DNA of 64,000 bases from Pelagibius sp048268885 (GCA_048268885.1 JBLWUP010000031.1:6357-70356), one strand, 5' to 3'; positions 43,230-54,351 are shown, counted from the stretch's first letter. The notes: generated from the sequence alone by a model not told the origin. Program-made: numbers and translations.

Positions 43230-44657
43230 ATGCGGTATTTTCCGGCCTTTCATGACCTCTCGGCCCGCCCCACCCTGGTGGTCGGCGGCGGCGAGCTGGC
43301 CGCCCGCAAGCTGCGCCTGCTGCTGAAGGCCGGCGCGCAGGCTGTCGTGGTGGCGCCCGCCGTCTGCCCGGAAATCGCCGATCTGGCGCACCAGGACGCG
43401 ATTACCTGGCATGCCCGCCCCTTCAAGGCGCAGGACGCCGTGGGCAGCGCCCTGGTCATCGGCGCGACCGGACGGCGCCCGGTCGACGAAGCCGTCTCCG
43501 CCGCGGCCCAGGCCGCCGGCGTGCCGGTCAATGTGGTCGACCGGCCCGACCTCTCCAGCTTCATCACCCCCGCCATCATCGACCGTGACCCGCTGGTCAT
43601 CGGCATCTCCAGCGGCGGCGACGCACCGATCCTGGCGCGCCAGATCCGCGCCCGCCTGGAATCCCTGCTGCCGGCCAACCTGGGCCGCCTCGCCCGCTTC
43701 GCCGGCACTTTTCGCGGCGCGGGCGCCGCGCAGATCCGCGCCGGCGCCCAGCGCCGCCGCTTCTGGGAGCGCTTCTTCAGCGGCCCGGTCGCCGACAAGG
43801 TGCTGGCCGGCGACGAAACCACCGCCCGCGAAGCCATGCTCGGCCTCATCAACGGCCGCGACGCCCAGGTTTCCGAGGCAGGTTCCGTCGCCATCGTCGG
43901 CGCCGGCCCGGGCGATCCGGACCTCATGACCTTCAAGGCGCTGCGCCGCCTGCAGGAGGCCGACGTGGTGCTGTACGACAAGCTGGTCGGCCCGGAGATC
44001 GTCGACTACGCGCGCCGCGACGCCGAGCGCATCTACGTCGGCAAGACCAAGGCCAACCATTCCAAGACCCAGGACGAGATCAACGCCCTCATGGCCGAGC
44101 ACGCCCTGGCCGGCAGGCGGGTGGTGCGCCTGAAGGGCGGCGACCCCTTCATCTTCGGGCGCGGCGGCGAGGAGATGGACTACCTGCAGGCACGCGGCGT
44201 CACCGTCGAGGTCGTCCCCGGCGTGACGGCTGCCGCCGGCTGCGCCGCGGCGGCGGGCATTCCTCTGACCCTGCGCGGCACCGCCCTGGCGGTCACCTTT
44301 CTGACCGGCCATGCCCGCGACGGCGAGCCCGACCTGGATTGGGCCAGCCTCGCCTCGGGCAAGCAGACCCTCGCCGTCTACATGGGCGTTTCCACCGCCG
44401 GCACGGTGGCCGAACGCCTGATCGAACACGGTCTCGCCGCCGGCACGCCGGTGGCGGTCATCGAGAACGGCACCCGCCCGGAGCAGCGCGTGATCACCGC
44501 GCGCCTGGAAGAGCTGGCCGGACGGCTCGACGCGGAAGGGATCGACGGCCCCGCCCTCATCATCATCGGCGAGGTCGCGCGTCAGGCCCTCGAAACGGAT
44601 TTCACTGCCGAGTTGCAGAACACCGCTGCGGCCCTGCCGCAGGCGCTTGCTGTTTGA
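43230..44657 (+). CDS. cysG: Siroheme synthase CysG (trifunctional)
   Basis: A 475-residue fusion. Residues 1-205 are the precorrin-2 dehydrogenase/sirohydrochlorin ferrochelatase (TLVVGGGELAARKLRLLLKAGA, VVDRPDLSSFITPAII, GISSGGDAPILARQIR). Residues 215-460 are uroporphyrinogen-III C-methyltransferase (IVGAGPGDPDLMTFKALR, VLYDKLVG, VRLKGGDPFIFGRGGEE, VVPGVTAAAGCAA). It makes siroheme for the sulfite reductase encoded two genes on. The ATG at 43230 has AGGAAGG 6 bases before it; the longer frame from 43188 lacks one. Confidence 0.95.
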   Translation: MRYFPAFHDLSARPTLVVGGGELAARKLRLLLKAGAQAVVVAPAVCPEIADLAHQDAITWHARPFKAQDAVGSALVIGATGRRPVDEAVSAAAQAAGVPVNVVDRPDLSSFITPAIIDRDPLVIGISSGGDAPILARQIRARLESLLPANLGRLARFAGTFRGAGAAQIRAGAQRRRFWERFFSGPVADKVLAGDETTAREAMLGLINGRDAQVSEAGSVAIVGAGPGDPDLMTFKALRRLQEADVVLYDKLVGPEIVDYARRDAERIYVGKTKANHSKTQDEINALMAEHALAGRRVVRLKGGDPFIFGRGGEEMDYLQARGVTVEVVPGVTAAAGCAAAAGIPLTLRGTALAVTFLTGHARDGEPDLDWASLASGKQTLAVYMGVSTAGTVAERLIEHGLAAGTPVAVIENGTRPEQRVITARLEELAGRLDAEGIDGPALIIIGEVARQALETDFTAELQNTAAALPQALAV

Positions 44658-44672
44658 AGAAAGAACCGCCGC

Positions 44673-44999
44673 ATGACCAAGAAAAACGACAGCCTGAAGA
44701 TCGTCACCGCCAATCGCCTGCGCGAAGGCGATGTCGTCTACCTGACCGATACGGGCAGGTGGTCGCTGCATCTGAACGAAAGCCGCGCGACCCGCGACCC
44801 CGCGCAGATCGAGGCCATGCTGGCCCAGGCCGCCGAGGCGGTCGACGCGCGCCAGGTCGTCGGCCCCTACGAGATGGAGGTCGTCGAAGTCGACGGCATC
44901 CTGCAGCCGCTCTCCGCCCGCGAGATCATTCGCGCCGCCGGCCCCACGGTGCGCGCCGATTACCGTGACGGCGACGCCCCGCGCAGCCGGGCCGCCTGA
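44673..44999 (+). CDS. DUF2849 protein of the sulfite reductase operon
   Basis: A 108-residue conserved protein (KIVTANRLREGDVVYLTDTGRWSLHLNESRA, GPYEMEVVEVDG) characteristically placed between cysG and the sulfite reductase gene in alphaproteobacteria. Function unproven; the conserved context suggests assembly or regulation of siroheme-sulfite reductase. It starts 15 bases after cysG and ends 15 bases before cysI. Confidence 0.85.
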   Translation: MTKKNDSLKIVTANRLREGDVVYLTDTGRWSLHLNESRATRDPAQIEAMLAQAAEAVDARQVVGPYEMEVVEVDGILQPLSAREIIRAAGPTVRADYRDGDAPRSRAA

Positions 45000-45014
45000 A
45001 AGGATCGTTGAGTC

Positions 45015-46656
<1,642 letters not shown>

Positions 46657-46670
<14 letters not shown>

Positions 46671-47157
46671 GAACGGCGAGATCGTGACCGACGACTGGGT
46701 GACACTGGACCCGGAAGCGGCCCCGACGCCGGAATGCAAGGTTATCGTGACCCTGGAGCAGTGGCTGGCGCAGCGCGAGCGCCTGCGCGGCCACAACGGC
46801 CGCCTCGGGCTGCGCCTGCGGAGCGACCAGTCACCGGCCGAAATCGCCGACGACCTGGCGCACTTCGATCTCATCGCGCTGGAGTTCCCGCGCTTCGGCG
46901 ACGGCCGCGCCTATTCCGCCGCGCGCCTGCTGCGCGAACGCCACGGTTTCACCGGCGAACTGCGCGCCGTCGGCAACGTGCTGCGCGACCAGTTGTTCTT
47001 CATGTTGCGCTGCGGTTTCGATGCCTTCGACATCGCCGACGCAAACGCCGCCGCGGCCTGGCGGGAAGCGGTCTCGGAGATCTCGGTTCTTTACCAGCCG
47101 ACCGGTGACGGACGGCGGACCGCGACGGCCCTGCGCCGCGCCGGCGGCAACGGCTGA
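46657..47157 (+). CDS. DUF934 protein of the sulfite reductase operon
   Basis: A 166-residue conserved protein (LGLRLRSDQSPAEIADDLAHFDLIALEFPRFGDGRAYSAARLLRERHGFTGELRAVGNVLRDQLFFMLRCGFDAFDI) found next to cysI in many proteobacteria. The start overlaps the cysI end by 14 bases with AAGGAG before it. Biochemical role unknown; the fixed gene order implies an accessory role in sulfite reduction. Confidence 0.88.
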
Positions 47158-47178
47158 GCCGAAAGGAACCCGCGCCCC

Positions 47179-47982
47179 ATGACCCCGGTCGCCTCTCCGC
47201 AGCACAGGCCGCCCCTGGTGGTTCGTCCGCCGGCCAACCAGGATCACGTGCTGCGTCTCAGCGCGCGCGCGCGCCTGCTGGAACTGCGCTACGGCAGCCT
47301 CGACAGCCGGGCGGTGCTGGATGCCGCGATCAATGGGATCTTCGCCGGGCGCATCGCCGTGGTCTCCTCCTTCGGCACCGAGTCCGCGGTGCTGCTGGAC
47401 TTGGTCGCCCAGGTGAACCGGCACACGCCGGTGATCTTCCTGGAGACCGGCAAGCACTTCCCGGAGACCCTGGCCTATCGCGACAGCCTGATCGACAAGC
47501 TCGGCCTGACCGACGTGCGCAGCGTCGGCCCGGTGGCGGACGACCTGGACTGGGCCGACCGCGACGGCACCCTGTGGCGGCGCAATCCCGATCTCTGCTG
47601 CCAGCTGCGCAAGGTGCTGCCGCTGGAGCGCGCGCTGTCCGGCTTCAGCGCCTGGATCAACGGGCGCAAGCGCTTCCAGGGAGGCCTGCGCCAGAGTCTC
47701 GGCCTCTTCGAGGCCGCCGAATCGCGCATCAAGGTTAATCCCCTGGTGACCTGGGACACCGCGGCCCTGGCCCGGGCCTTCGTCGAGCGCGATCTGCCGC
47801 GCCACCCCCTGGGCGCCCAGGGCTACCCTTCCGTCGGCTGCGCCCCCTGCACCTCCAAAGCCGGCGGAGACGGCTCGCGCAGCGGCCGCTGGGCCGGCAG
47901 CGGCAAGACCGAGTGCGGCATCCACAAGGCCCCCTGGGCCGCCCCGGGGAACGCCACGGGGGCCGCCCAGGGCCTGCGCTGA
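47179..47982 (+). CDS. cysH: Phosphoadenylyl/adenylyl-sulfate reductase
   Basis: A 267-residue thioredoxin-dependent reductase releasing sulfite. It has the PAPS/APS-binding SSFGTESAVLLDLVAQV, a CC pair (NPDLCCQLRKV), and CAPC plus the terminal ECGIH. The CC plus CxxC set is the 4Fe-4S signature of reductases that accept APS, so this pathway may skip the APS-kinase step. The N-terminal 20 residues are variable. Last gene of the cysteine operon. Confidence 0.92.
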   Translation: MTPVASPQHRPPLVVRPPANQDHVLRLSARARLLELRYGSLDSRAVLDAAINGIFAGRIAVVSSFGTESAVLLDLVAQVNRHTPVIFLETGKHFPETLAYRDSLIDKLGLTDVRSVGPVADDLDWADRDGTLWRRNPDLCCQLRKVLPLERALSGFSAWINGRKRFQGGLRQSLGLFEAAESRIKVNPLVTWDTAALARAFVERDLPRHPLGAQGYPSVGCAPCTSKAGGDGSRSGRWAGSGKTECGIHKAPWAAPGNATGAAQGLR

Positions 47983-48686
47983 GGGGCTCCCCTTTCCGGG
48001 CCCCTTTCCCGGGGCCCTTTCGGGGGTCACTTCCCGGCTGATCCCTTCCGGCGGGCCCTTTCCGGGTCTCCGTTAACCTTATCCCCGGTCTCGTTGCGGC
48101 GACTCGGGCCGCCGCCAATCCCCAAAAAAGCGATTTTTTATGCCGGGTCCTCGCGGGGCCTGCCGCGTGCCGGCGCGCGCCCCCTCGCGGGGCCTCAGTA
48201 TTCATTCGCGGGAGTCACCGGGACGCCAAGATTCGACCATGGCGAGTCTAATAGAAGGCTGATGAATCGCCATCCCGCAGCCGCGAGATACACTGTAATC
48301 GAGGCAAGATTTCTTAGGCCGCCGGGCACCAAAACAGAATATTACAAAGCAATAGACGCCCCACTATCCAAATATGACCAAGTAAATAATACCATGAAGC
48401 AACATTGTTGCTCAGTTTTACCAAATTCTTTTTGAAGATAGATTGGTTTAATAGTTAATTTCGTCAGCATTTGACGGGAATTTATCTCAAATATAAGACG
48501 ATTCTTCTTGATATGCCCTGTTAAGATTGTGTAAACCTTTGGGCGTGGACGAAGCACCTGCTGGGTTGTCAAAGCCAGTGTGGAGTTTCCAAGAACCCGA
48601 GAGGGAGGGATCCCGACACAGAAGCGTCGGCCCCGGCACAAACGAAGGTGCGGTCCACGGAATGTTCACAGGGTATCGGACGTTAG
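47983..48686. other. 704-base region without a recognised gene
   Basis: The first 210 bases are very GC-rich with several copies of a CCCTTTCCGGG-like motif (47987-48070), which may fold as a terminator for cysH. Bases 48290-48540 are strikingly AT-rich compared with the rest of the window and contain the perfect dyad AGCAACA-T-TGTTGCT (48398-48412). Short open frames here show no familiar motif and no ribosome site I would trust. The last 150 bases lead into the SleB gene. Confidence 0.6.
48398..48412. promoter_or_regulatory. Perfect inverted repeat in AT-rich intergenic DNA
   Basis: AGCAACA-T-TGTTGCT, 7-bp arms around one base, 275 bases before the SleB-type gene. It resembles a dimeric repressor operator; no regulator family can be assigned. 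Confidence 0.35.
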
Positions 48687-49484
48687 ATGAGTCGGATTTC
48701 AAATATGCTGGCCGAGTGGCGGCCGCACCGGGAGCGTTGGCTCGCAAGCGCGCGCCAAGCGGTTGCCGGGGAGCACAACGCCCAGCATGGCCACCATCAT
48801 GTCTTCGGGATGAAGGCGATCTGTTCCGCGCTGAGCGCGCCGATCGCCTGCGTCATCGCCGGGGCGGCGCTGGCCAGCGTCGCCTCCAGCGACCAAGTCG
48901 ATGACGCCTGGACGCGGGTGACGGCGCAGAGCTTCATCCCGGTCGACGTGAAGGACATCGATCCCGACCAGTTCTACATTCGCCAGGTCGGCATCAACCA
49001 GCTGGACCTGGAAGAGCAGATCGCCAGCAGCTTCACCCCGAACCCGGGCAAGCTGCGCGAGGAGCTGACCTGTCTGGCCCAGAACGTCTACTTCGAGGCG
49101 CGCAGCGAACCGCTGGAAGGCAAGCTGGCGGTCGCCCACGTGGTGATGAACCGTGTGGCCTCGCGCTACTTCCCCGATACGGTCTGCGGTGTGGTGCAGG
49201 ACGGCACCGACGAGGTGCTGCACCGCTGCCAGTTCTCCTGGTACTGCGACGGCAAGAAGGACGAGATCGGCGACCAGGACGCCTGGGCCGAAGCCACCGA
49301 GCTGGCCAGCCAGGTCTACTGGGGCCGTGCCGAGGATCCCTCCGGCGGCGCCCTGTGGTATCACGCGGATTACGTGAAGCCGGTCTGGCGCAAGGCTTTC
49401 GCCAAGGGCCCCACCATCGGCCGTCACATCTTCTACACCCGCAAGCCGCAGTCGGCCCCGACGCAGATCGCTCAAGGCGGCTGA
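48687..49484 (+). CDS. Cell wall hydrolase, SleB/Hydrolase_2 family
   Basis: A 265-residue protein whose C-terminal 140 residues match the SleB lytic-transglycosylase-like domain: LTCLAQNVYFEARSEPLEGKLAVAHVVMNRV (catalytic Glu in FEARSE), YPDTVCGVV-like, CQFSWYCDG, and GGALWYHADYVKPVW. It has a long N-terminus with a hydrophobic stretch (KAICSALSAPIACVIAGAALASVAS, about 43-67) that could be a signal anchor; an ATG at 48810 would place it at the very start. Probably cleaves peptidoglycan during growth. Single gene. Confidence 0.85.
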   Translation: MSRISNMLAEWRPHRERWLASARQAVAGEHNAQHGHHHVFGMKAICSALSAPIACVIAGAALASVASSDQVDDAWTRVTAQSFIPVDVKDIDPDQFYIRQVGINQLDLEEQIASSFTPNPGKLREELTCLAQNVYFEARSEPLEGKLAVAHVVMNRVASRYFPDTVCGVVQDGTDEVLHRCQFSWYCDGKKDEIGDQDAWAEATELASQVYWGRAEDPSGGALWYHADYVKPVWRKAFAKGPTIGRHIFYTRKPQSAPTQIAQGG

Positions 49485-49540
49485 ACCGGCCCAACCTCGG
49501 GGGCACCCTGAAGGTCGCCCTGTGAGGGCCTGCCCGGCGG

Positions 49541-49894
49541 TCAACGCCGGCGCTGGTAGCGTCCTGTCAGCAAAGACTCGATGACGTTGTAGGCTTCGTC
49601 GGTCAGCGCGACGAAGGCGCCGCCGAGCACGCCGTTCTCGCCCGGCTCGCGAATGATCTCCACGGCAAAAGTCAGTGTCTCCCCGCGCTCCGGCGTCAGC
49701 TCCAAGCGCATGCGGCGGCCGACCCGGAAATCGAAAGGCGAACGGTTCGTGGCGTCCAGCGCGGCGCCGAAGCCGGCGGCGCTGAGGTCGGTCAGCAGCA
49801 CCTCGTGCTCGTCCAGGCGCGCGTCGATATGGAGCGGGCGCCGGCGGTCGCGGCGGCGCTCCTTGCGCGTCACTCTCGTGTTGAGACGGGTCAT
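49541..49894 (-). CDS. PilZ-domain protein
   Basis: A 117-residue single PilZ domain, a cyclic-di-GMP receptor. The Arg-rich switch (RKERRRDRRRP) and the second motif (LLTDLSAAGFGA, D/N-x-S-x2-G) are both intact. GGAGG lies 5 bases before the ATG. It has no partner domain, so it probably acts by binding another protein such as a motility or polysaccharide factor. The downstream gap on this strand is short. Confidence 0.85.
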   Translation of the reverse strand: MTRLNTRVTRKERRRDRRRPLHIDARLDEHEVLLTDLSAAGFGAALDATNRSPFDFRVGRRMRLELTPERGETLTFAVEIIREPGENGVLGGAFVALTDEAYNVIESLLTGRYQRRR

Positions 49895-50012
49895 CGACTC
49901 CTCCGTAGCTTCCTGTCGCGGAGGTTGATCAGTCTAGGTCGTGCATCCTGTAGAAACCGTTAGCGCCACTTCAGCCCGCGTTAACCATAACGGCGGCAGC
50001 CGGGCCGCGCCA

Positions 50013-50054
50013 CTAGAGCAACCCGCGTTCAGGCGGACGCGGACAGGTTGCTCT
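50013..50054. repeat. Nested palindrome AGAGCAACC / GGTTGCTCT
   Basis: Outer arms AGAGCAACC (50015-50023) and GGTTGCTCT (50046-50054) enclose a CGCGT/ACGCG hairpin. Noncoding; likely a dispersed palindromic unit or processed hairpin. Confidence 0.55.
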
Positions 50055-50066
50055 AACCTTTGAAGA

Positions 50067-50118
50067 TAGATCAATTTATCCCCGGTCAGGTGATTCCACC
50101 TGACCGGGGATTGATCTA
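50067..50118 (-). terminator. Long stem-loop at the end of the acyl-CoA ligase gene
   Basis: Perfect 12-bp arms CCCCGGTCAGGT (50080-50091) and ACCTGACCGGGG (50098-50109) around a 6-base loop, extended by GATCAAT/ATTGATC outer arms with a small bulge. It overlaps the ligase stop and would end the six-gene quorum-sensing transcript. Confidence 0.65.
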
Positions 50119-51705
50119 GGCCAGCAGGTGGCGCGCCACCTTGCCGGTCGGGGTCAAAGGCAGGGACGGGCGGAACTCGACCAGGCCCGGACACTTGCCG
50201 TCCGGCAGCTCCCGCGCCAGCCAGCCGAGCAGCTCGCCCGCCGGCACGGCGCAGCCCTCGCGCAGCGTCACGAAGGACTTCGCCTCCTGCCCCAGGTAAT
50301 CGTCCGGCACGGCGATCACGGCGGCTTCGGCGACGGCCGGATGGGCCTTCAGCACCGCCTCCACCTCCGCCGGATAGATATGCTCCTCACCGCGCAGAAT
50401 CTTGTCGTCGGCGCGGCCGAGAATGTCCAGGCGCCCGGCTTCGTCGAAGCGCCCGATATCGCCACTGCGCAGCCAGCCGTCCTCCAGCACGGCCGCCGTC
50501 TCCTCCGGCAGGTTGAGGTAGCGCTTCATGACGCCGGGCCCACGCAGCAGGATTTCCCCCTGGGCGCCCGGCAGGGCGCTGCGCCGGCCCGCGGCGTCTT
50601 CCAGCACCACCTCGACGCCCGGCACCACACGGCCAACGGTGGTCGCCTTCAGCCCGTGGCCCGCCAGCGCCGAGCCGCCGTCCGGCGCGCCGCCCCAGGC
50701 GACGATGGAGGACGCCTCGGTAAGGCCGTAGCCCGGCACGATGGGCAGGCCGAAGCGCTCGGCGAAGGCCTCCGACAAACCGGCCTGGAGCGGGGCCCCG
50801 CCCGTCGCGCAAAGCCTGAGACTGCGGCGCACCGCCGCGGTGTCGACCGCGTCGGCGCGCTCCATGAGGTATTGATAGAAGATCGGCATATGCACGAAGT
50901 AGCTGACCGCCTGCTCGGTGATCAGCCGCCAGATCTGCGCCGGATCGAAGCCCTCGACCAACACCATGGTCTCGCCGTTCAGCATCGCCAGATTGAGCCC
51001 GCAGACCTGCCCCATGACATGAAACAGCGGCGTCGAGATGAGACGCACGCGGGTGGCCCCGCGCGGCGCCAGGGCCTGGTTGATGCGCGTCATGGACAGC
51101 AGGTTTGCCTGGGTCAGCTCGACGCCTTTCGGCCTGCCGGTCGACCCGGAGGTATAGAGCAGCACCGCCGTATCCTCGGGCGCATAGCCATGCGTAGCGG
51201 CGCTGGTGGAACGCCCCGCCATGAGGTCGCTGAGCGCCGGCGTGCCGGCGATGGTGGAGCCGGCGGCGATGTCGGCGGGAATGACCCAGGCCGCCCGGCA
51301 GGCCGGCACGGCCTCGGCGGCCGCCAGGGCCTGTTCGCCGTAGGCCGTATCGCCCCCGCCGCCTGGGAGCCTGAAATTTGGGCCGTCGTAGGTCAGCAGC
51401 GCCTCGGCGCCGGAATCCTCCAGCTGGAAGCGGATGTCGCGTTCACGCAGCGTGGTGCTGAGCACCACGGCGCAGCCGCCGATCTTGAGGATGCCGTAAT
51501 AGGCTGCCAGGAAACCCGGACGGTTGCCGCAAGCCAGGGCGATGCGGCTGCCCGCGCCGTAGCCCGCGGCGCGCAGCCCGTTGGCCACCTGGTTGGCCAT
51601 CGCCTGGGTCTGCCGGAAGGTGTAGCGACGTCCGTCGAAGACCACGGCCGTCGCGTCCGGCAGCTGCGCGGCGGTGCTGTCGAGATAAGTAGCGACGTTC
51701 AGCAA
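50116..51705 (-). CDS. AMP-dependent acyl-CoA synthetase/ligase
   Basis: About 529 residues of the ANL superfamily: ATP-binding YTSGSTGRPKG, YGLTEAS, RSGDIG, and the C-terminal catalytic Lys in PLTPTGKVARHLL. It activates a carboxylic acid as acyl-adenylate, then CoA thioester; chain type unknown. No good ATG exists: the TTG at 51705 follows GGAGGGGAGAG and gives a normal length. It starts 28 bases after the MFS gene on the same strand. As last gene of the luxR-luxI run it could supply an acyl-CoA to LuxI or to the P450 pathway. Confidence 0.85.
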   Translation of the reverse strand: MLNVATYLDSTAAQLPDATAVVFDGRRYTFRQTQAMANQVANGLRAAGYGAGSRIALACGNRPGFLAAYYGILKIGGCAVVLSTTLRERDIRFQLEDSGAEALLTYDGPNFRLPGGGGDTAYGEQALAAAEAVPACRAAWVIPADIAAGSTIAGTPALSDLMAGRSTSAATHGYAPEDTAVLLYTSGSTGRPKGVELTQANLLSMTRINQALAPRGATRVRLISTPLFHVMGQVCGLNLAMLNGETMVLVEGFDPAQIWRLITEQAVSYFVHMPIFYQYLMERADAVDTAAVRRSLRLCATGGAPLQAGLSEAFAERFGLPIVPGYGLTEASSIVAWGGAPDGGSALAGHGLKATTVGRVVPGVEVVLEDAAGRRSALPGAQGEILLRGPGVMKRYLNLPEETAAVLEDGWLRSGDIGRFDEAGRLDILGRADDKILRGEEHIYPAEVEAVLKAHPAVAEAAVIAVPDDYLGQEAKSFVTLREGCAVPAGELLGWLARELPDGKCPGLVEFRPSLPLTPTGKVARHLLA

Positions 51706-51733
51706 ATCTCTCTCCCCTCCCGGAACGCGGCCG

Positions 51734-52909
51734 TCATCCGTCCGCCATGCGGGGCTGCGGCCGATAGATCCACACCACAGCGCCCAGCGCGGCAAAGGTC
51801 AGCCCGGCCCCGGTGAGATAGGGCCAGCCGACGCCGAGACTGCCGAGCGCGAAACCGCCCCAGACCGGCCCCAGAATGCGCGCAAAGCTGAGGACGGCAT
51901 GGTTCAGGCCCATGGCGGCCCCCTGCCCCGTCTCCGCCGCGGCTTTCGACAAGAGGGCCTGCAGGCAGGACAGGCACATGGCAATGCCCGCACCGAGCAG
52001 CATCAGCGCCACGGCGATCACCGCGTCGCTCGGCCACAGCACGAAGAGCGTGAGCCCCAGGCCCATGGCGGCGCTGGCCCCCGCCGTGACGCGCCCTTCT
52101 CCATAGCGCCCGCAGAGCCGGGGGATCAGCACCCAGAGGCTGAAGACGGCGGCGGCGCCGGCGAGCGTGAAGGCGAAAGAGACATCGCGGGCATCCCAGG
52201 CGAGGACACGCCGGGACCAGAGCCCCAGAGTGGAATCCATCGACGCGTAGACGAAGGAGAGCACCGCCATGAGGGCGATCGGCGCCAGGCAGAAGGGCGC
52301 GAAGAGCAGGCCGCGCGGCGCGGCGGAGGAGGCAGACACGGACGACGGCGGCCACGGCCGGGCGGGGCGCCGTGACGGGCCGGGGCCGAGCAGCCCGGTC
52401 AACAGAATCGACAGCACGGCGAAGCCCGCGGCGCCGAAGGCGGCGCTGCGGTAGTCGTCGCCGCCAGCGCCCAGCAGCAGCGTGCCGATCAACGGGCCGA
52501 TGATGAAGGCCAGGCCATAGGCCGAGTTCACGTTGGCCATGCCGCAGACCCGGGTCCTGGCGCAGGTACGGTCAGCGACCAGCGCCTGGATCACCGGGAT
52601 CACCGCGTTGCTCGCGCCGGCGCAGGCGCGCGCGGCGAAGAGCAGCGCCAGGCTGTCGGCATAGGCCAGCAGCAGATTGGCGAAGGGCGCCGTGGCGAGG
52701 GCGAGGAAGATCACCCGGCGGCGGCCCAGCCGGTCGCTGAGCCGGCCCCAGAAGGGCGCCAGCAGCAGGATGACGACGGTGTCGGTCACCAGCAGCAGCG
52801 ACACCAGCAGGGGCGTCGCGCCCAAAGCCAGCGCCTGGAACGGCAGGAAGGGATAGACGATGCCCAGGCCCACCAGATACGTCAGAGCGACCAGGACCGG
52901 CGCGGGCAT
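51734..52909 (-). CDS. Major facilitator superfamily transporter
   Basis: A 391-residue protein with twelve hydrophobic segments. The loop 2-3 motif reads GRLSDRLGRRRV, and the N-terminal half resembles DHA1-type drug:H+ antiporters (tetracycline-resistance-like). The ATG at 52909 is preferred; earlier in-frame residues overlap the P450 gene. GGGAGC precedes it. It lies 17 bases after the P450 stop. In this context it is a candidate exporter of the cluster product. Confidence 0.86.
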   Translation of the reverse strand: MPAPVLVALTYLVGLGIVYPFLPFQALALGATPLLVSLLLVTDTVVILLLAPFWGRLSDRLGRRRVIFLALATAPFANLLLAYADSLALLFAARACAGASNAVIPVIQALVADRTCARTRVCGMANVNSAYGLAFIIGPLIGTLLLGAGGDDYRSAAFGAAGFAVLSILLTGLLGPGPSRRPARPWPPSSVSASSAAPRGLLFAPFCLAPIALMAVLSFVYASMDSTLGLWSRRVLAWDARDVSFAFTLAGAAAVFSLWVLIPRLCGRYGEGRVTAGASAAMGLGLTLFVLWPSDAVIAVALMLLGAGIAMCLSCLQALLSKAAAETGQGAAMGLNHAVLSFARILGPVWGGFALGSLGVGWPYLTGAGLTFAALGAVVWIYRPQPRMADG

Positions 52910-52926
52910 GGTTCGGGCTCCCGGGC

Positions 52927-54351
52927 TCAGCGCGCCGGCAGCGGGCAGACCCGCATCAGCAGCGGTCCGCGCGGGCGCAGGGTGATCATCGGCTCCGGCT
53001 CGACTTTCTGGCCGGGCAGCAGCTGCAGGTCGAAGCGCTGCACGATGCCGGAAATCGCGATCATCGATTCCAGCACGGCGAAGCGCTCGCCCAGGCAACT
53101 CCGCGGCCCGTCGCTGAAAGGAAAGTAGGCAAAGCGCTGGCCGCTGCGCCGGGCACTGTCCTGGGCCTCCGGATCGAAGCGGGCGGGATCGAAGCCTTCC
53201 GGGTTGTCCCACAGCTCCGGACGGCGGTGCACCGCGAACATGTTCAGCATGACGTTGGTGCCGGCCGGCACCTTGATCCCGGCGATCTCGTCGTCGGCCA
53301 TCGCCGTGCGCGAGAAGGTCCAGAGCGGCGGGAAAAGGCGCAGGGTCTCGTCGAAGACCATGCGGGCGTACTTCAGCGCCGGCAGGTCGGCGAAGCCGGC
53401 GAGCCGGCCGTTCAGCACGCCGCTTGCTTCGGCGCGCAGGCGGCGCAGGGATTCCGGATGCAGCGACAGCAGATACCAGCTCCAGGTCAGCGCATTGGCC
53501 GTGGTCTCATGCCCGGCCAGGATCATCGACTGGATCTGGCCGCAGAGCTGACGGTCGTTGCGGCCCTTCTGGTTGTCGAGCAGAAGGTCCAGCAGGTCCT
53601 TGTCGGCCTCCTCTCTGCGCGCCCCGGCGGCGCGCCGTTCGGCGATGAGATCGAAGACGAAACGATCGAGGCAGGCGAGCGCGGCGCGCACTTCCCTGTT
53701 GCGTTTCGTCGGCAGCCAACGCGGCAGGCCGAGCGGCGACCAGATCCTCTTTTCGGCATCGCGCAGCACCACCGTCAAGGCGTGAAAGACTTCCTCGTGC
53801 CGGTCCTCCAGGCGCAGGCTGAACAGCGTGCGCAGGAGGATGTCGAGGGTGAGGCGCATCATCTCCGGGATCATGTCGATCACCGCCTCGCGCGCCGCCA
53901 GTTCGGACCAGCGCTGCTGAAGATCGTCGACGGCCGCCTGCATGGCGTCGGTCATGCGGCGCAACTGGCAGCCCTGGAAGGAGCGCCCCGCCGTCTTGCG
54001 CTGGGACAGCCACTCGTCGCCCTCGGCCAGGAAGATGCCGTCGCCGAGAATGGAGCGCAGCACGTCGTAGAACTTGCTCTTCTCGTAGTTCAGGCGGTTG
54101 TCCTGCAGCACATGCCGGATCATCGCCGGGCTGTTCAGCATCAGCACCCGGTCGGGCCCGAAAGACAACTCGACGGCGTCGCCGTGGTCGCGGGCGACAC
54201 GGGTGAAGAACCGCAAGGGGTCCGCGCGCAGCTCCGGCAGAAGGCCGACGAGCGGCCGGCCCTTCAGCTTTACCGGCGTGCGGCCGGCGGCGTCAGCGTC
54301 ACCCGGCCCGACAACAAGGTCCTCCGCAAGCTGGTCAAGCGTCAGGCTCAT
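52927..54351 (-). CDS. Cytochrome P450
   Basis: A 474-residue soluble P450: I-helix AGHETT (279-284), K-helix ETLR (335-338), PERF-like region FDPARFDPE, and heme loop FSDGPRSCLGERF with ligand Cys419. The N-terminus lacks a membrane anchor. It hydroxylates or otherwise oxidises an unknown, probably lipid- or terpene-like substrate; CYP4/CYP102-like features (QKGRNDRQLCGQIQSMILAGHETT) favour fatty acyl chains. Redox partners are not encoded nearby. Operonic with the 89-aa ORF upstream (46 bases) and the MFS gene downstream. Confidence 0.9.
   Translation of the reverse strand: MSLTLDQLAEDLVVGPGDADAAGRTPVKLKGRPLVGLLPELRADPLRFFTRVARDHGDAVELSFGPDRVLMLNSPAMIRHVLQDNRLNYEKSKFYDVLRSILGDGIFLAEGDEWLSQRKTAGRSFQGCQLRRMTDAMQAAVDDLQQRWSELAAREAVIDMIPEMMRLTLDILLRTLFSLRLEDRHEEVFHALTVVLRDAEKRIWSPLGLPRWLPTKRNREVRAALACLDRFVFDLIAERRAAGARREEADKDLLDLLLDNQKGRNDRQLCGQIQSMILAGHETTANALTWSWYLLSLHPESLRRLRAEASGVLNGRLAGFADLPALKYARMVFDETLRLFPPLWTFSRTAMADDEIAGIKVPAGTNVMLNMFAVHRRPELWDNPEGFDPARFDPEAQDSARRSGQRFAYFPFSDGPRSCLGERFAVLESMIAISGIVQRFDLQLLPGQKVEPEPMITLRPRGPLLMRVCPLPAR

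Noticed and set aside
48342..48747. Short open frames on both strands in the region before the SleB gene
   Set aside because: Composition and start contexts look random; kept only as an unannotated AT-rich region.
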